A model generated the notes under the pieces. It was given only the letters and a program-made list of their open reading frames with translations. It did no database searches and had not been told where the DNA came from. DNA of 64,000 nt from Halomonas sp. A40-4 (GTDB lineage Bacteria > Pseudomonadota > Gammaproteobacteria > Pseudomonadales > Halomonadaceae). Made by a program: the position numbers and the translations under genes. Shown here piece after piece: positions 35,928 to 44,809 of the stretch (positions within the stretch are counted from its first letter, which is position 1; every line of letters starts with the position of its first letter). The DNA is taken from assembly GCF_015767635.1 (NCBI RefSeq), contig NZ_CP065230.1:558001-622000 (forward strand). Direction: 5' to 3'.

Positions 35928-35967
35928 GAAAGCCGCCTTCATGTCGTCAAGCGCTCAGGCGGCTTTA
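35928..35967 (+). terminator. Hairpin between pyp and pcl
   Basis: AAAGCCGCCT and AGGCGGCTTT form a perfect 10-bp stem around an 18-nt loop, starting 8 bp after the pyp stop. Only TTT follows within the stem, then ATAA, so termination would be partial. This could give more pyp than pcl-tal message from one promoter. Confidence 0.6.
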
Positions 35968-36012
35968 TAACAAGCAAACCGGACGCTACTGGCGTTGTTA
36001 AGGATTCTCAAG

Positions 36013-37143
36013 ATGCCTCAGTGGCTGAACGAAGCCGATTGCAAAGCTGTCCTGCAATCATTGCTGAGCGCGGAGTTGGCTGCCTATCGAGGCTCCCCCG
36101 CACCGGACTGGCAGTCTCCTCCCGCGATTGATTCACTCGAACGGCTACACCTGGCTGCCTGCGTCAATGAATTCTTCTGTCTACACGAAACGGGCGTTGA
36201 AGATCGCCTACTGATGACCCAGCACGTAGATGATTGGGCCTCTTTGGTGGCCCAGGCTGTTTCCGACACCTCGGGGCTGACGTTCAGAACCTCGGGCAGC
36301 ACCGGGGCGCCCTCTGCCCATCTACATCGCTGGGACGCCATCGAGGCGGAGGCGCATGCCCTGGCGCAGCGCCTTGTCTCGCAGGGGGCTCTTAACCGCG
36401 TGATTCGCTGGCTGCCCTTGCATCACCTCTATGGTTTCATGCTCGGCGTGGCGTTGCCGGGGGTGGTGGGTGTGCCGCGCATCAGCGTTGATGCTAACGC
36501 ATTGCCCTCGCTATCGCCTGGCGATCTGGTGGTTACCGTTCCACCCCGCTGGGACTACCTGGCCGTCTCGCGGCGCGCCTGGCCGGACGCGGTTGTCGGC
36601 GTCTCGTCCACCGCGCCGCTGGCTGCCGGGACCCCCGAGACGCTGCTCCAAAACGGGCTAAGTGAACTGCTGGATATCTACGGCAGCACCGAAACTGGCG
36701 GAGTGGCGACCCGCTGGTATCCGGAAGACGCCTACCAGTTGCTAGCCCATTGGCAGCGCCTTGATGCCAACCACATTCAGCGCCTGGGTGGCCAAACCGC
36801 CACGCCGCTGCTGGACCACACTCGCTGGCTAGACGATAACACCTTCACGCTGCAGGGACGCCATGACGATGTCGTGGCGATTGGCGGCGTCAACGTTAGC
36901 CCTGGCCACGTCGCCGGACGTCTGCGCGGTCTGGCAAGCGTGGCTGACTGCGCCGTTCGCGCTACGGAGTCCTCTGGAAGGCGGCGTTTGAAAGCCTTTG
37001 TGGTGCCGGTGGAAGACGAGAAACACGCCGCCTCCGAGATCGCCCAGGCCATCAGCCAATGGCCTGCCGCCGAGCGCCCCGTGGCTGTTACTTATGGCGA
37101 TGCCTTACCCACCAATGCGATGGGCAAGCCCAGGGACTGGTAA
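36013..37143 (+). CDS. pcl: p-Coumarate:CoA ligase for PYP chromophore activation
   Basis: A 376-residue acyl-adenylate-forming enzyme, shorter than usual 4-coumarate:CoA ligases (about 550). Seen: the phosphate loop TSGSTG (93-98), with Ser in place of the usual following Lys (GAPSAH); the YGSTE motif (223-227); GRHDD followed by GGVNVSPGHV; and a C-terminal catalytic-type Lys (Lys372) in NAMGKPRDW. Its position directly after pyp and before tal identifies it as the Pcl that activates p-coumarate for attachment to the PYP cysteine. ATG at 36013 with AGGA eight nt upstream; the TTG at 35995 is less likely. The shortening seems to be of the N-terminal lobe. Confidence 0.88.
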   Translation: MPQWLNEADCKAVLQSLLSAELAAYRGSPAPDWQSPPAIDSLERLHLAACVNEFFCLHETGVEDRLLMTQHVDDWASLVAQAVSDTSGLTFRTSGSTGAPSAHLHRWDAIEAEAHALAQRLVSQGALNRVIRWLPLHHLYGFMLGVALPGVVGVPRISVDANALPSLSPGDLVVTVPPRWDYLAVSRRAWPDAVVGVSSTAPLAAGTPETLLQNGLSELLDIYGSTETGGVATRWYPEDAYQLLAHWQRLDANHIQRLGGQTATPLLDHTRWLDDNTFTLQGRHDDVVAIGGVNVSPGHVAGRLRGLASVADCAVRATESSGRRRLKAFVVPVEDEKHAASEIAQAISQWPAAERPVAVTYGDALPTNAMGKPRDW

Positions 37144-37173
37144 TTCCGCCAGAAAGGCTTCATCACAGGACAT

Positions 37174-38747
37174 ATGACTATGGACAACGGACGTCGCTCG
37201 CTTGAAGAGATTGAAAAGATCGCCCTGGGGCGTCGGTCGCTTGCTATATCGCCACAGGAAGAGCGCGCGGTAGCCAAGGCCCACGCGTTCCTGTGCGAGG
37301 CTATCGACCAGCGGCGTCGAATCTACGGCGTGACAACCGGGTACGGGCCGTTAGCCACCACCAACGTCGATCCCAGGCAGTCTGCCTTGTTGCAGCAGAA
37401 TCTGGTTTATCACCTGTGCAGCGGGGTGGGCGAGCCGCTATCTCACCAACATGTGCGGGCAATGATGGTGGCGCGATTGACCAGCTTGGTGCAGGGGCAC
37501 TCTGGCGCCAACCCTGTGCTCATCGGCCGGCTGCAAGCATGGCTGGAGGTCGATATGGTGCCTGAGGTGCCCGCGCAGGGCACCGTTGGCGCTAGCGGTG
37601 ACCTGACTCCGCTGGCGCATTTGGCGCGGGCGCTCAGTGGAGAGGGGCGTGTAAGCCTTCGTGGTGGACGCTGGGTACCAGCAGCGATGCCCATAACCAA
37701 TTAGGCTGGAAGCCATTAGTGCTACAGGGAAAAGATGCCATTGCTCTGGTTAATGGCACTTCGGCCACGGCGGGTATTGCCGCTATGAATGCCGTGGCGT
37801 CCCAGCGGGCTTTAAAGCTCAGCACGTTGCTGGTCCTGCTTTATGCCGAGCTGCTGGCAGGGCACCGTGAGGCTTTTCATCCCGCCATCGGAGAGCTGCG
37901 TCCCCACCCGGGCCAGAGTCAGTTGCATCGCTGGCTATGGTCGCTTTCGTCAGACAGTGGCGCTTTGACTCCCTGGCAGCCGAGGCCCGAGTTGCTGCCG
38001 GACATGCCCGGCAGTATTGAACAGCATCGCCCGTTACCTCAGGATGCCTATACACTGCGTTGCGCCCCGCAGGCCTTGGGAGCGGTCTGGGACGTGGTCG
38101 AACAACACGCTCAAACGACGCGTATCGAACTGGAGGCCGTCACCGATAACCCGCTACTTTTCGCCGAGGAAGATATCGTGCTGCATGGCGGTAATTTCTT
38201 CGGTCAGCAGTTGGCGTTTGCCAGCGATCATCTCAACAACGCCATCATCCAGATGGCGCTGTACAGTGAGCGGCGCATTGCCAGAATAACCAACCCCTTG
38301 ACGAATAAAGGGTTGCCTGCGTTTATGCAGCCGCTGGATACCGGGTTGCACAGCGGCTTCATGGGAGCTCAGGTCAGTGCGACAGCGCTGGTTGCCGAGC
38401 TACGCAGCCAGGCTATGCCCGCCTCGATCCAGTCGATTCCCACCAACGCCGATAACCAGGATATTGTCCCGCTGGGGACTATTGCCGCGCGGCGTGCGAG
38501 CACTAGCCTGGAACAGCTTTATCAGGTGCTGGCGATTGAGGCGTTGGTGCTGGTGCAGGGCGCCGAGTTGAAGAACATGTCGTCGCTCAGCTTGGCTTCC
38601 TGGTCCCTGTGTGAATGGGTTCGTGAGCTTGCGGCACCGCTCGAACAGGATCGACCGCTTGCGGAAGACATTGCCAGGTTGGCAAAGGCGCTGGCTGACC
38701 CGGATCAGGTGGCTCCGCTGACAGCGCTTCTGGATACCGAGGGCTAG
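37174..38747 (+). pseudogene. tal: Tyrosine ammonia-lyase, split by a frameshift
   Basis: Two consecutive frames (37174-37704 and 37719-38747) together make one aromatic amino acid lyase. The first carries the catalytic Tyr in YGVTTGYGPL, the selectivity pair His80-Leu81 (NLVYHLCSGVG) typical of tyrosine rather than histidine or phenylalanine lyases, and the MIO-forming Ala140-Ser141-Gly142 (GASGDLTPLAHL). The second continues with LVNGTSATAGIA, the TDNPLLF block and QDIVPLG. The correct protein can be read by moving to the -1 frame near 37680-37684 (…GRWVP|SDAHNQLGWKPL…); restoring one base gives 524 residues, the family's normal length. So a one-base deletion is likely: a true mutation or a sequencing error. 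Product would convert tyrosine to p-coumarate. Confidence 0.9.
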
Positions 38748-38817
38748 TCACACCAAGGTCGCCTCGCATGTAGTATCCGGTTACGCCAAGCTGGTCAAAA
38801 CGAACAGGAGTCTAGCC

Positions 38818-40569
38818 GTGAAACTATCTCCCGCGTATCGCCTAGCGGCCACTATTCTGCACGGCTTTGACGAGTACCGTGCGCGCTTCAAACAGATTAC
38901 CTTCGACGCCAGCCGCCGCTTTCGCGAGGCGGCATGGCGCGATGCCCAGCAGGCTTCGGCGGCGCGTATCAATCTCTACGGCGAAAAGGTGGAAGATACC
39001 CTCGGGCGTTTGCGGCGTACTTTCCCTCAAGATGTACTGGTTCATTGTGAAACCTGGGGCGAAGCGCGTCACCACTATGCGGAATTGATCAGCCAGCGGC
39101 TCGATTACGAATTGGCCGAAACCTTCTTCAACTCACTTTTCTGCTCGATTTTCCAGCATCGCCACATCCGCAATGAATGGATGTTCGTGTACAGCTCGCG
39201 GGAGGATGCCGCGCATCGCTCAGGCATTGAGTTGTGCCGTCGCTGCCCGGTGAATGCTGACTGGCCAAGTGCCCTGAGGTGGGCGCTGGAAGAAGCTCCG
39301 TTCGATAACCCCTTTGCCGATCTGGAACTGGATGTCGAGCTTGGGACAGCGTTACTGGAAGCCCAACTGCCCGCGGCGATATGGCAGGCCGACGATGCTC
39401 AGGTCGAGCTTTTGAAAAGTGTGTTCTATCGCAACAAAGGGGCTTATCTGGTCGGTCGTATCCTGGGCGGCGGCGAGCAGGTGCCGCTGGTGTTGCCGAT
39501 CCTCCACGGCGAGGGCTTTGGCGAGCAGCAGGGCGGCGACCCTTGCCTTCATCTGGATACGGTGCTGACGGAAACCGATGAAGTCTCGATCATCTTCTCG
39601 TTTACCCGGGCCTATTTTCAGGTGGATGTGCCGGTACCAGGGGAGTTCGTTCAGTACCTGAAACAGCTGATGCCCCACAAGCCGGCGGGAGAGCTCTACG
39701 CCGCCATCGGTTTTTTCAAGCATGGCAAGACCGAGTTTTTCCGGGCGCTCAATCAGCAGGTGGCCAAGCGCGAGGACCAGTTTATCATTGCCCCCGGGGT
39801 GCGCGGCATGGTGATGGCGGTGTTCGTGCTGCCTACCTTCCGTACGGTATTCAAGATCATCAAAGACAAGTTCGATCCGGCCAAAGACGTGACCCACGCC
39901 GTGGTGCGCGAGAAGTATCGGCTGGTCAAACGGCACGACCGGGTCGGCCGTATGGCGGATACCCAGGAGTTCTCCAACTTCATCGTGCGCAAGGATCATT
40001 TCGATCCGGCGTGCCTGGAACATCTGCTGGAAGTGGCGCCCTCGACGGTCTCGCTAAAGGACGACAAGGTCATCATCAAGCACTGCTATACCGAGCGCAT
40101 GATGACGCCACTGAATATTTACCTGGAGGAGTGCAGCGAGGACGAGCGGGCCACGGTGCTCAAGGATTATGGCAATGCCATCAAGCAAATGGCAGCGGCG
40201 AATATTTTTCCCGGGGATATGCTGCTCAAGAATTTTGGGGTGACCCGTCACGGTCGGGTGATTTTTTACGATTACGATGAGGTGTGCTACATCACCGAGT
40301 GCCGGTTTCGGCACATGCCGAAAGGCCAGGGGGTTGATGCATCCAGCTTATCGATCGGCCCCAACGATATTTTTCCCGAGGAGTTTGGCCCCTTCATGTT
40401 TGCCAATAAAGTGCTGCGCGATATGTTCATGGACCAACACCCCGAGCTCTTCGACCCCGACTACTGGCTGGAAGTACAAAAAGCGATTCGCGATGGCCGG
40501 GTCATTGATGTCTATCCGTATCGCAACAAGCAGCGTTTCGCGGGTACCGTGGGCCAGCTGGTATATTAG
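38818..40569 (+). CDS. aceK: Isocitrate dehydrogenase kinase/phosphatase
   Basis: AceK, 583 residues, phosphorylates and dephosphorylates isocitrate dehydrogenase to steer carbon into the glyoxylate shunt. N-terminal regulatory half with FFNSLFCSIFQHRHIRNEWMFVYSS; kinase half with the ATP loop GMVMAVFVLPTFRTVFKIIKDKFDP, catalytic DMLLKNFGVTRHGRVIFYDYDEVCYI. Start GTG at 38818 with AGGAG seven nt upstream. It stands without aceA or aceB beside it. Acetate or acetaldehyde-derived acetyl-CoA from ethanolamine use would be a natural input to this shunt, though that link is inference. Confidence 0.96.
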   Translation: MKLSPAYRLAATILHGFDEYRARFKQITFDASRRFREAAWRDAQQASAARINLYGEKVEDTLGRLRRTFPQDVLVHCETWGEARHHYAELISQRLDYELAETFFNSLFCSIFQHRHIRNEWMFVYSSREDAAHRSGIELCRRCPVNADWPSALRWALEEAPFDNPFADLELDVELGTALLEAQLPAAIWQADDAQVELLKSVFYRNKGAYLVGRILGGGEQVPLVLPILHGEGFGEQQGGDPCLHLDTVLTETDEVSIIFSFTRAYFQVDVPVPGEFVQYLKQLMPHKPAGELYAAIGFFKHGKTEFFRALNQQVAKREDQFIIAPGVRGMVMAVFVLPTFRTVFKIIKDKFDPAKDVTHAVVREKYRLVKRHDRVGRMADTQEFSNFIVRKDHFDPACLEHLLEVAPSTVSLKDDKVIIKHCYTERMMTPLNIYLEECSEDERATVLKDYGNAIKQMAAANIFPGDMLLKNFGVTRHGRVIFYDYDEVCYITECRFRHMPKGQGVDASSLSIGPNDIFPEEFGPFMFANKVLRDMFMDQHPELFDPDYWLEVQKAIRDGRVIDVYPYRNKQRFAGTVGQLVY

Positions 40570-40603
40570 AAAGAACACACTAGTCAATCACGACGAGGAC
40601 ACT

Positions 40604-41317
40604 ATGGCAGACGCCCCACACTTGGTGGTATTCACAGGTTCAGGTATCAGCGTCGAGAGTGGAATAAAAACCTTCCGCGCCAGCGACGGCCTGTGGGAAG
40701 AGCATCCAGTAGAGGAGGTGGCGACGCCGGAAGGTTGGCGGCATGACCCCGAGCGGGTGCTGGGGTTTTATAATCAGCGCCGGGAACAGATTCGCCGCGC
40801 CAAACCGAATGCTGCCCATAAAGCGCTGGCGGTGCTTGAGCAGGAGGGCTTCAAGGTCAGCGTGATTACCCAAAACATTGATGATCTCCACGAGCGCGCG
40901 GGGTCGCGCCATGTATTGCACCTGCATGGAGAAATCCTGAAGGCGCGGTCCTCGGTGGATCCACGGCTGCGTTATCCGCTGCCCAAAGGTGGCATTGAGC
41001 TGGGCGATATCTGCGACAAGGGCAGCCAGTTACGCCCGGACGTTGTCTGGTTTGGCGAATCGGTACCGCTGTTTGAAGATGCCTGCGAGATCGCAAGCCA
41101 AGCGGATTTTTTCCTGGTAGTGGGCACATCGCTTGCCGTGATGCCTGCCGCGTCGCTGCTGTCCTACATCGAGCTGGAGACGCCCTGCGCGCTGGTCGAC
41201 CCCGATGCAGATGCGTTAACCCCGCCGGGCGTGCTGGCGATTAACACCACCGCCGGTGAAGGTGTGCCCGCGCTGGTCAACCAGTGGCGCAAGCAGGGCA
41301 ATCTAATGTTGCCCTGA
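40604..41317 (+). CDS. SIR2-family NAD-dependent deacylase lacking the zinc site
   Basis: A 237-residue sirtuin. NAD-binding and catalytic motifs are clear: VVFTGSGISVESGIKTFR, TQNIDDLHERAG and HLHG with the catalytic His108. Tyr56 and Arg59 in FYNQRR are the class III pair that favours succinyl- or malonyl-lysine. The zinc module, normally two CxxC pairs between the catalytic His and RPxVVWFGE, is reduced to ARSSVDPRLRYPL…DICDKGSQLRP with one Cys (137), so no zinc site can form. ATG at 40604 with GAGGA upstream. It follows aceK by 34 bp, and its end overlaps convergent bioA by 15 bp. Confidence 0.9.
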   Translation: MADAPHLVVFTGSGISVESGIKTFRASDGLWEEHPVEEVATPEGWRHDPERVLGFYNQRREQIRRAKPNAAHKALAVLEQEGFKVSVITQNIDDLHERAGSRHVLHLHGEILKARSSVDPRLRYPLPKGGIELGDICDKGSQLRPDVVWFGESVPLFEDACEIASQADFFLVVGTSLAVMPAASLLSYIELETPCALVDPDADALTPPGVLAINTTAGEGVPALVNQWRKQGNLMLP

Positions 41318-42586
41318 GCTTTCCAAAAACCACGCCTTCATGACGTCGGTGACCTGTACCATCTCCTTTTCAGAGGTAATGTAGGCGGGCATGGTGTAAA
41401 GCCAGCGGCCGATGGGGCGTAGCCAGACGCCGCGTTCGCGGGCGAAGCCTGCAACGCCTTTCAGTGCTTCAGCGGAGTGCGCTTCAATCACCGCCGTGGC
41501 GCCGAGTATCCGGACGTCGGCCACCGCCGGGTGCGCGTTGAGCGCGGGGTCTTCCAGCAGCTCGCGGCGCAGCCATTGGTTGAGCGTGGCGATCTTGCCA
41601 AGGTAATCCTCTTCCTCGAACACCCGCAGGCTTTCCAGCGCCACGCGACAGGCCAGCGGATTGCCCATGAACGTCGGTCCGTGCATGAAGGCGTGGTGCT
41701 CGCTGTCGCCGATAAAGGCGTCGTGTACACGGTTTGTAGCAAGCGTCGCGGCGTGGCCCAGATAACCGCCGGTCAAGCCTTTTGAGAGCACCATGATATC
41801 CGGTGTGACGTCTGCGTGGTCGGCGGCAAACAGCTTGCCGGTGCGGCCGAAGCCGGTGGCCACTTCGTCAAAGATCAGCAGTACCCCAAATTCATCACAT
41901 AGCGCCCGGGCGCCGCGCAGGTAGTCCGGCGAGGTCATGTTGAGCCCGCCAGCGGCTTGCAACAGCGGCTCCATCAGCAGCGCGGCGATCTCATCATGGT
42001 GGCGCTCAAGCACCTCACGCAGAGCACTCAGATCGTGTTCCACCTGCTCGGGAGTGGCGTCATAAGGGGCGGTGGGCGCCGGGGCAAAATGGTGTTTGGG
42101 TAGCAGGCCCGTAAACAGACCGTGCATGCCTTCTTCAGGGTCGCACACCGCCATGCAGCCAGTGGTGTCGCCGTGGTAGGCCTTCATCAGCGAGAGCATC
42201 CTGCGCTTGCCGGGGGTGCCGGTGAGCACTTGGTACTGCAAGGCCATTTTCATCGCCACTTCCATGCCCACCGAACCGCTGTCCGAGTAGAACACGTGAT
42301 TCAACCCGGTGGGGGTGATACGCACCAATTCACGGGCTAATTGATCCGCGGGCTCATGGGTCAAGCCACCTAGCATCACATGGCAAAGCTCACCGGCCTG
42401 CTCGCGGATGGCCGCCACCAGGCGCGGGTGGCCGTAGCCGTGAATCATGCACCACCAGGAGCAGGTGGCATCCAGCAGGCGTTCACCGCTCTCGAGTACA
42501 AAGTGAGCGCCGTCCCCGCCCACCACCTTGGGCGCCGACGTTTGATGTTTGAGATCGGCATAGGGGTGCCAGACAGGCGAGGTCAT
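41303..42586 (-). CDS. bioA: Adenosylmethionine-8-amino-7-oxononanoate aminotransferase
   Basis: BioA, 427 residues, PLP enzyme converting KAPA to DAPA with S-adenosylmethionine as amino donor. Blocks: WHPYADLK start, DATCSWWCMIHGYGHP, SDSGSVGMEVAMKMALQY, AYHGDTTG, LLIFDEVATGFGRTGKLFA and the PLP lysine in LSKGLTGGYLG. ATG with GGAG five nt upstream, overlapping the bioD stop (ATGA). Last gene of the biotin operon. Confidence 0.97.
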   Translation of the reverse strand: MTSPVWHPYADLKHQTSAPKVVGGDGAHFVLESGERLLDATCSWWCMIHGYGHPRLVAAIREQAGELCHVMLGGLTHEPADQLARELVRITPTGLNHVFYSDSGSVGMEVAMKMALQYQVLTGTPGKRRMLSLMKAYHGDTTGCMAVCDPEEGMHGLFTGLLPKHHFAPAPTAPYDATPEQVEHDLSALREVLERHHDEIAALLMEPLLQAAGGLNMTSPDYLRGARALCDEFGVLLIFDEVATGFGRTGKLFAADHADVTPDIMVLSKGLTGGYLGHAATLATNRVHDAFIGDSEHHAFMHGPTFMGNPLACRVALESLRVFEEEDYLGKIATLNQWLRRELLEDPALNAHPAVADVRILGATAVIEAHSAEALKGVAGFARERGVWLRPIGRWLYTMPAYITSEKEMVQVTDVMKAWFLESSGQH

Positions 42587-43290
42587 AGAGTCTCCAGCGG
42601 GCGTAACGGTAGCAGGGAAAGGAACGGCTGTGCCGTTTCAGGCGAAGGCTGTTCGAGATGCGGGATAACCCCCAGGCAGGGGGCCGCTAAGGTTCGCTTG
42701 AGCACGTCAAGGTTGTCAGCAAAGCGGGCCGACTCAGCGGCAAAGTCCGGGTCGACCACGCTGCCCACCCAGCCTGCAAGCGTCAGGCCGTCGGCGACAA
42801 TGGCCTCGGCGCTGAGTCTGGCATGGTTGAGGCAGCCCAGCTTCAAGCCGACCACCAGAATCACCGGTAGGCCCATGGCGCAAGGGATGTCGCAAAAATC
42901 TTCGCGGTCGTTGAGCGGTACCCGCCAGCCGCCCGCGCCTTCGATCAGGCTCAAGTCCCGCGGCGTTTGCGCAAGGGTCGCGCTAACTGTTGTCACAATA
43001 TCGCCGAGGTTAAGCGCTTGGCCTGCCTCGCTTGCGGCTAAGTGCGGCGCAATGGCGGGCTCAAACGCCCAGGGGTTGACCGTTGCGTAACTTACCGGCG
43101 GCATGCTTCGTACCTGCAGCGCCAGGGCATCACTGTTGCGCAGGCCTTCGGGGGTGACGCGGCTGCCCGAGGCGACGGGCTTCAAGCCCAGCGTGGTGAG
43201 TCCCTGCGCACTGGCAGTCGCTAACAGGGTGCTGGTCACCAGGGTTTTGCCCGCATCGGTATCAGTGCCGGTAACGAAGTAGGCGCTCAT
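42583..43290 (-). CDS. bioD: Dethiobiotin synthetase
   Basis: BioD, 235 residues, closes the ureido ring of dethiobiotin from DAPA, CO2 and ATP. The P-loop is VTGTDTDAGKTLVT, the second motif LKPVASG, and IEGAGGWRVPLN is the conserved nucleotide region. I use the ATG at 43290, overlapping the bioC stop (ATGA); the frame extends 10 codons further inside bioC without a site. Confidence 0.96.
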   Translation of the reverse strand: MSAYFVTGTDTDAGKTLVTSTLLATASAQGLTTLGLKPVASGSRVTPEGLRNSDALALQVRSMPPVSYATVNPWAFEPAIAPHLAASEAGQALNLGDIVTTVSATLAQTPRDLSLIEGAGGWRVPLNDREDFCDIPCAMGLPVILVVGLKLGCLNHARLSAEAIVADGLTLAGWVGSVVDPDFAAESARFADNLDVLKRTLAAPCLGVIPHLEQPSPETAQPFLSLLPLRPLETL

Positions 43291-44078
43291 GAGGGTTTTT
43301 CCAGTTGCAGGGTAAAACACAGGTAGCTCACCGGCAGGCCTTGGGGCTCCCGCAGCGTTTCAAAGCGCTCGCGGGCAGCCTTCAGCTCGCGGCGGGTCAG
43401 ACGCCGGGCGTGGGGCCTTGAGACCTGTGCACCAACGCCCTTGATGGAGGCCATCACGGCGTTCAGGTCGGGGTAGTGGAACCTGCGCCGCTCGACCTGC
43501 TGATGAATAGACGTCAGGCCGCTTTGATCAATGGCACGCGCCAGCTCATTCCGTTCGGGCGTTTGCAATAACGCCTCGGGGCGTTGCCAGGCATGGGCGA
43601 CTTCGGCCAGCGTGCCGGGCAGTAGTGTCGTGAGATGGGCCTGGCCCCCGGGAGCAAGCACCCGCTGGAGTTCGTTCATCACCGCGCTGATATCGCGACA
43701 CCACTGAATCGCCAGGTTGGAAAATGCCAGATCAAAGGATTCTGCGGCAAAGGGGAGCGCTTCGGCGTTGCCCAGCTGCCAACGAATATGGTTGCCGTAG
43801 CGGACCTGGGCTTCGGCCAGCATGCCGGGCGCAATATCCAGTCCTGTGACGTGAGCATGGGGGTAGCGCTCGGCAAGCCGCTGGGTCCAGTAACCGGTGC
43901 CGCAGCCCATATCCAACAGGCTCAACCCAGCGGTATCAGGCAAGGTGGCCCAAAGCGTTTCGCCGATATGTCGCTGGGCGTTGGCCAGGGCATCGTAGCG
44001 CGGGGCCGCGCGGGAAAACGCATGCGCGACGCTGGCCTGCCAGTTGGTAGGAGGCGGCGAGGTAGCGGTCGTGCTCAT
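43287..44078 (-). CDS. bioC: Malonyl-ACP O-methyltransferase
   Basis: BioC, 263 residues, methylates the free carboxyl of malonyl-ACP so that fatty acid synthesis can build the pimeloyl chain. SAM motifs: LLDMGCGTGYWTQRLAERYP, VTGLDIAPGML, NAEALPFAAESFDLAFSNLAIQW. Start AFSRAAPRYDALANAQRHIGE is typical. ATG with GAGGAG five nt upstream, overlapping bioH by 4 bp. Confidence 0.95.
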   Translation of the reverse strand: MSTTATSPPPTNWQASVAHAFSRAAPRYDALANAQRHIGETLWATLPDTAGLSLLDMGCGTGYWTQRLAERYPHAHVTGLDIAPGMLAEAQVRYGNHIRWQLGNAEALPFAAESFDLAFSNLAIQWCRDISAVMNELQRVLAPGGQAHLTTLLPGTLAEVAHAWQRPEALLQTPERNELARAIDQSGLTSIHQQVERRRFHYPDLNAVMASIKGVGAQVSRPHARRLTRRELKAARERFETLREPQGLPVSYLCFTLQLEKPS

Positions 44079-44809
44079 GGTTGCTCCTCGACGGCAAGTA
44101 TCGCCTGCGCCGCGAGGGAGTCAGCCAGCTGAACGGGTTGGGAGAGCATCGGGCAATGCCCGGCTTTTGCCAGCGTTGCTGCCTTGTTCCGGACCGACGT
44201 GCCGACCAGCGGGTCGTGCTCGCCGATCAAACGCTTCACCGGGCAGGGGGCATTGTGTAGTCGCTGGCTGTTATCGATGGTGGCCAGCCAATCAAGCCCC
44301 TGGGCGAGCGTGCTGCGGTTAGCGCAGGGGGTATCACCCAGAAGCGCCCGCAGCTGTCGGTGGGCCTGGCGGGCGTTGGGTTCGCCCTGCGTTTGCCAGC
44401 GTAAAAAGTGCCGCCAGGTGGCGTGAGGGTCACGGGCAAAGGCGTGCCGAAAACTGGCAAGCTCTGACGAGGTGACGCCATCATTACTGTAAAACCGTTC
44501 GCCCACGCCGATCAGTATCAAGCCACGCGGTGGGGGGAGGTGATCAAGTAGCGCTGTGGCCAGTAGTCCGCCCAGTGACCAGCCGACCCAAATGGCGTCG
44601 CCGGGCAGTTGTCTGGCCATGGTGCTGGCTAACTGATCCAGTGTGGCGTTGTCGGTGTCGGGTAGGGCTGGCGCATCGCCGTAGCCCGGCCAGTCCACGG
44701 CGTGGGCTTCGACCGATGCGGGCCAGCAGCCCTCGAGTGGCTGCCAGATGCGTTGATCAATGCCCCAGCCCGAGAGGAGGACTAGGCGTTGTGAGGATGG
44801 GCGTGGCAT
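44075..44809 (-). CDS. bioH: Pimeloyl-ACP methyl ester carboxylesterase
   Basis: BioH, 244 residues, alpha/beta hydrolase that removes the methyl group from pimeloyl-ACP methyl ester. Nucleophile elbow GWSLGG, acid in GEHDPLVG and the catalytic His in AGHCPMLSQP. Start [14 protein letters not shown] is the family norm. GAGGAGG lies just upstream; the start is 28 bp inside bioF. Confidence 0.95.
   Translation of the reverse strand: MPRPSSQRLVLLSGWGIDQRIWQPLEGCWPASVEAHAVDWPGYGDAPALPDTDNATLDQLASTMARQLPGDAIWVGWSLGGLLATALLDHLPPPRGLILIGVGERFYSNDGVTSSELASFRHAFARDPHATWRHFLRWQTQGEPNARQAHRQLRALLGDTPCANRSTLAQGLDWLATIDNSQRLHNAPCPVKRLIGEHDPLVGTSVRNKAATLAKAGHCPMLSQPVQLADSLAAQAILAVEEQP

Noticed and set aside
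35995..37143. pcl as a general long-chain fatty acyl-CoA ligase
   Set aside because: It is far too short for that family and is sandwiched between pyp and tal, which fixes its likely role.
37640..37720. Programmed ribosomal frameshift in tal
   Set aside because: No slippery heptamer or strong downstream stem is visible at the junction, and this enzyme family is not known to use frameshifting. A plain indel is the simpler reading.
37174..38747. Histidine ammonia-lyase (hutH) of the histidine degradation pathway
   Set aside because: The selectivity pair is His-Leu, not Ser-His, and no other hut genes are nearby.
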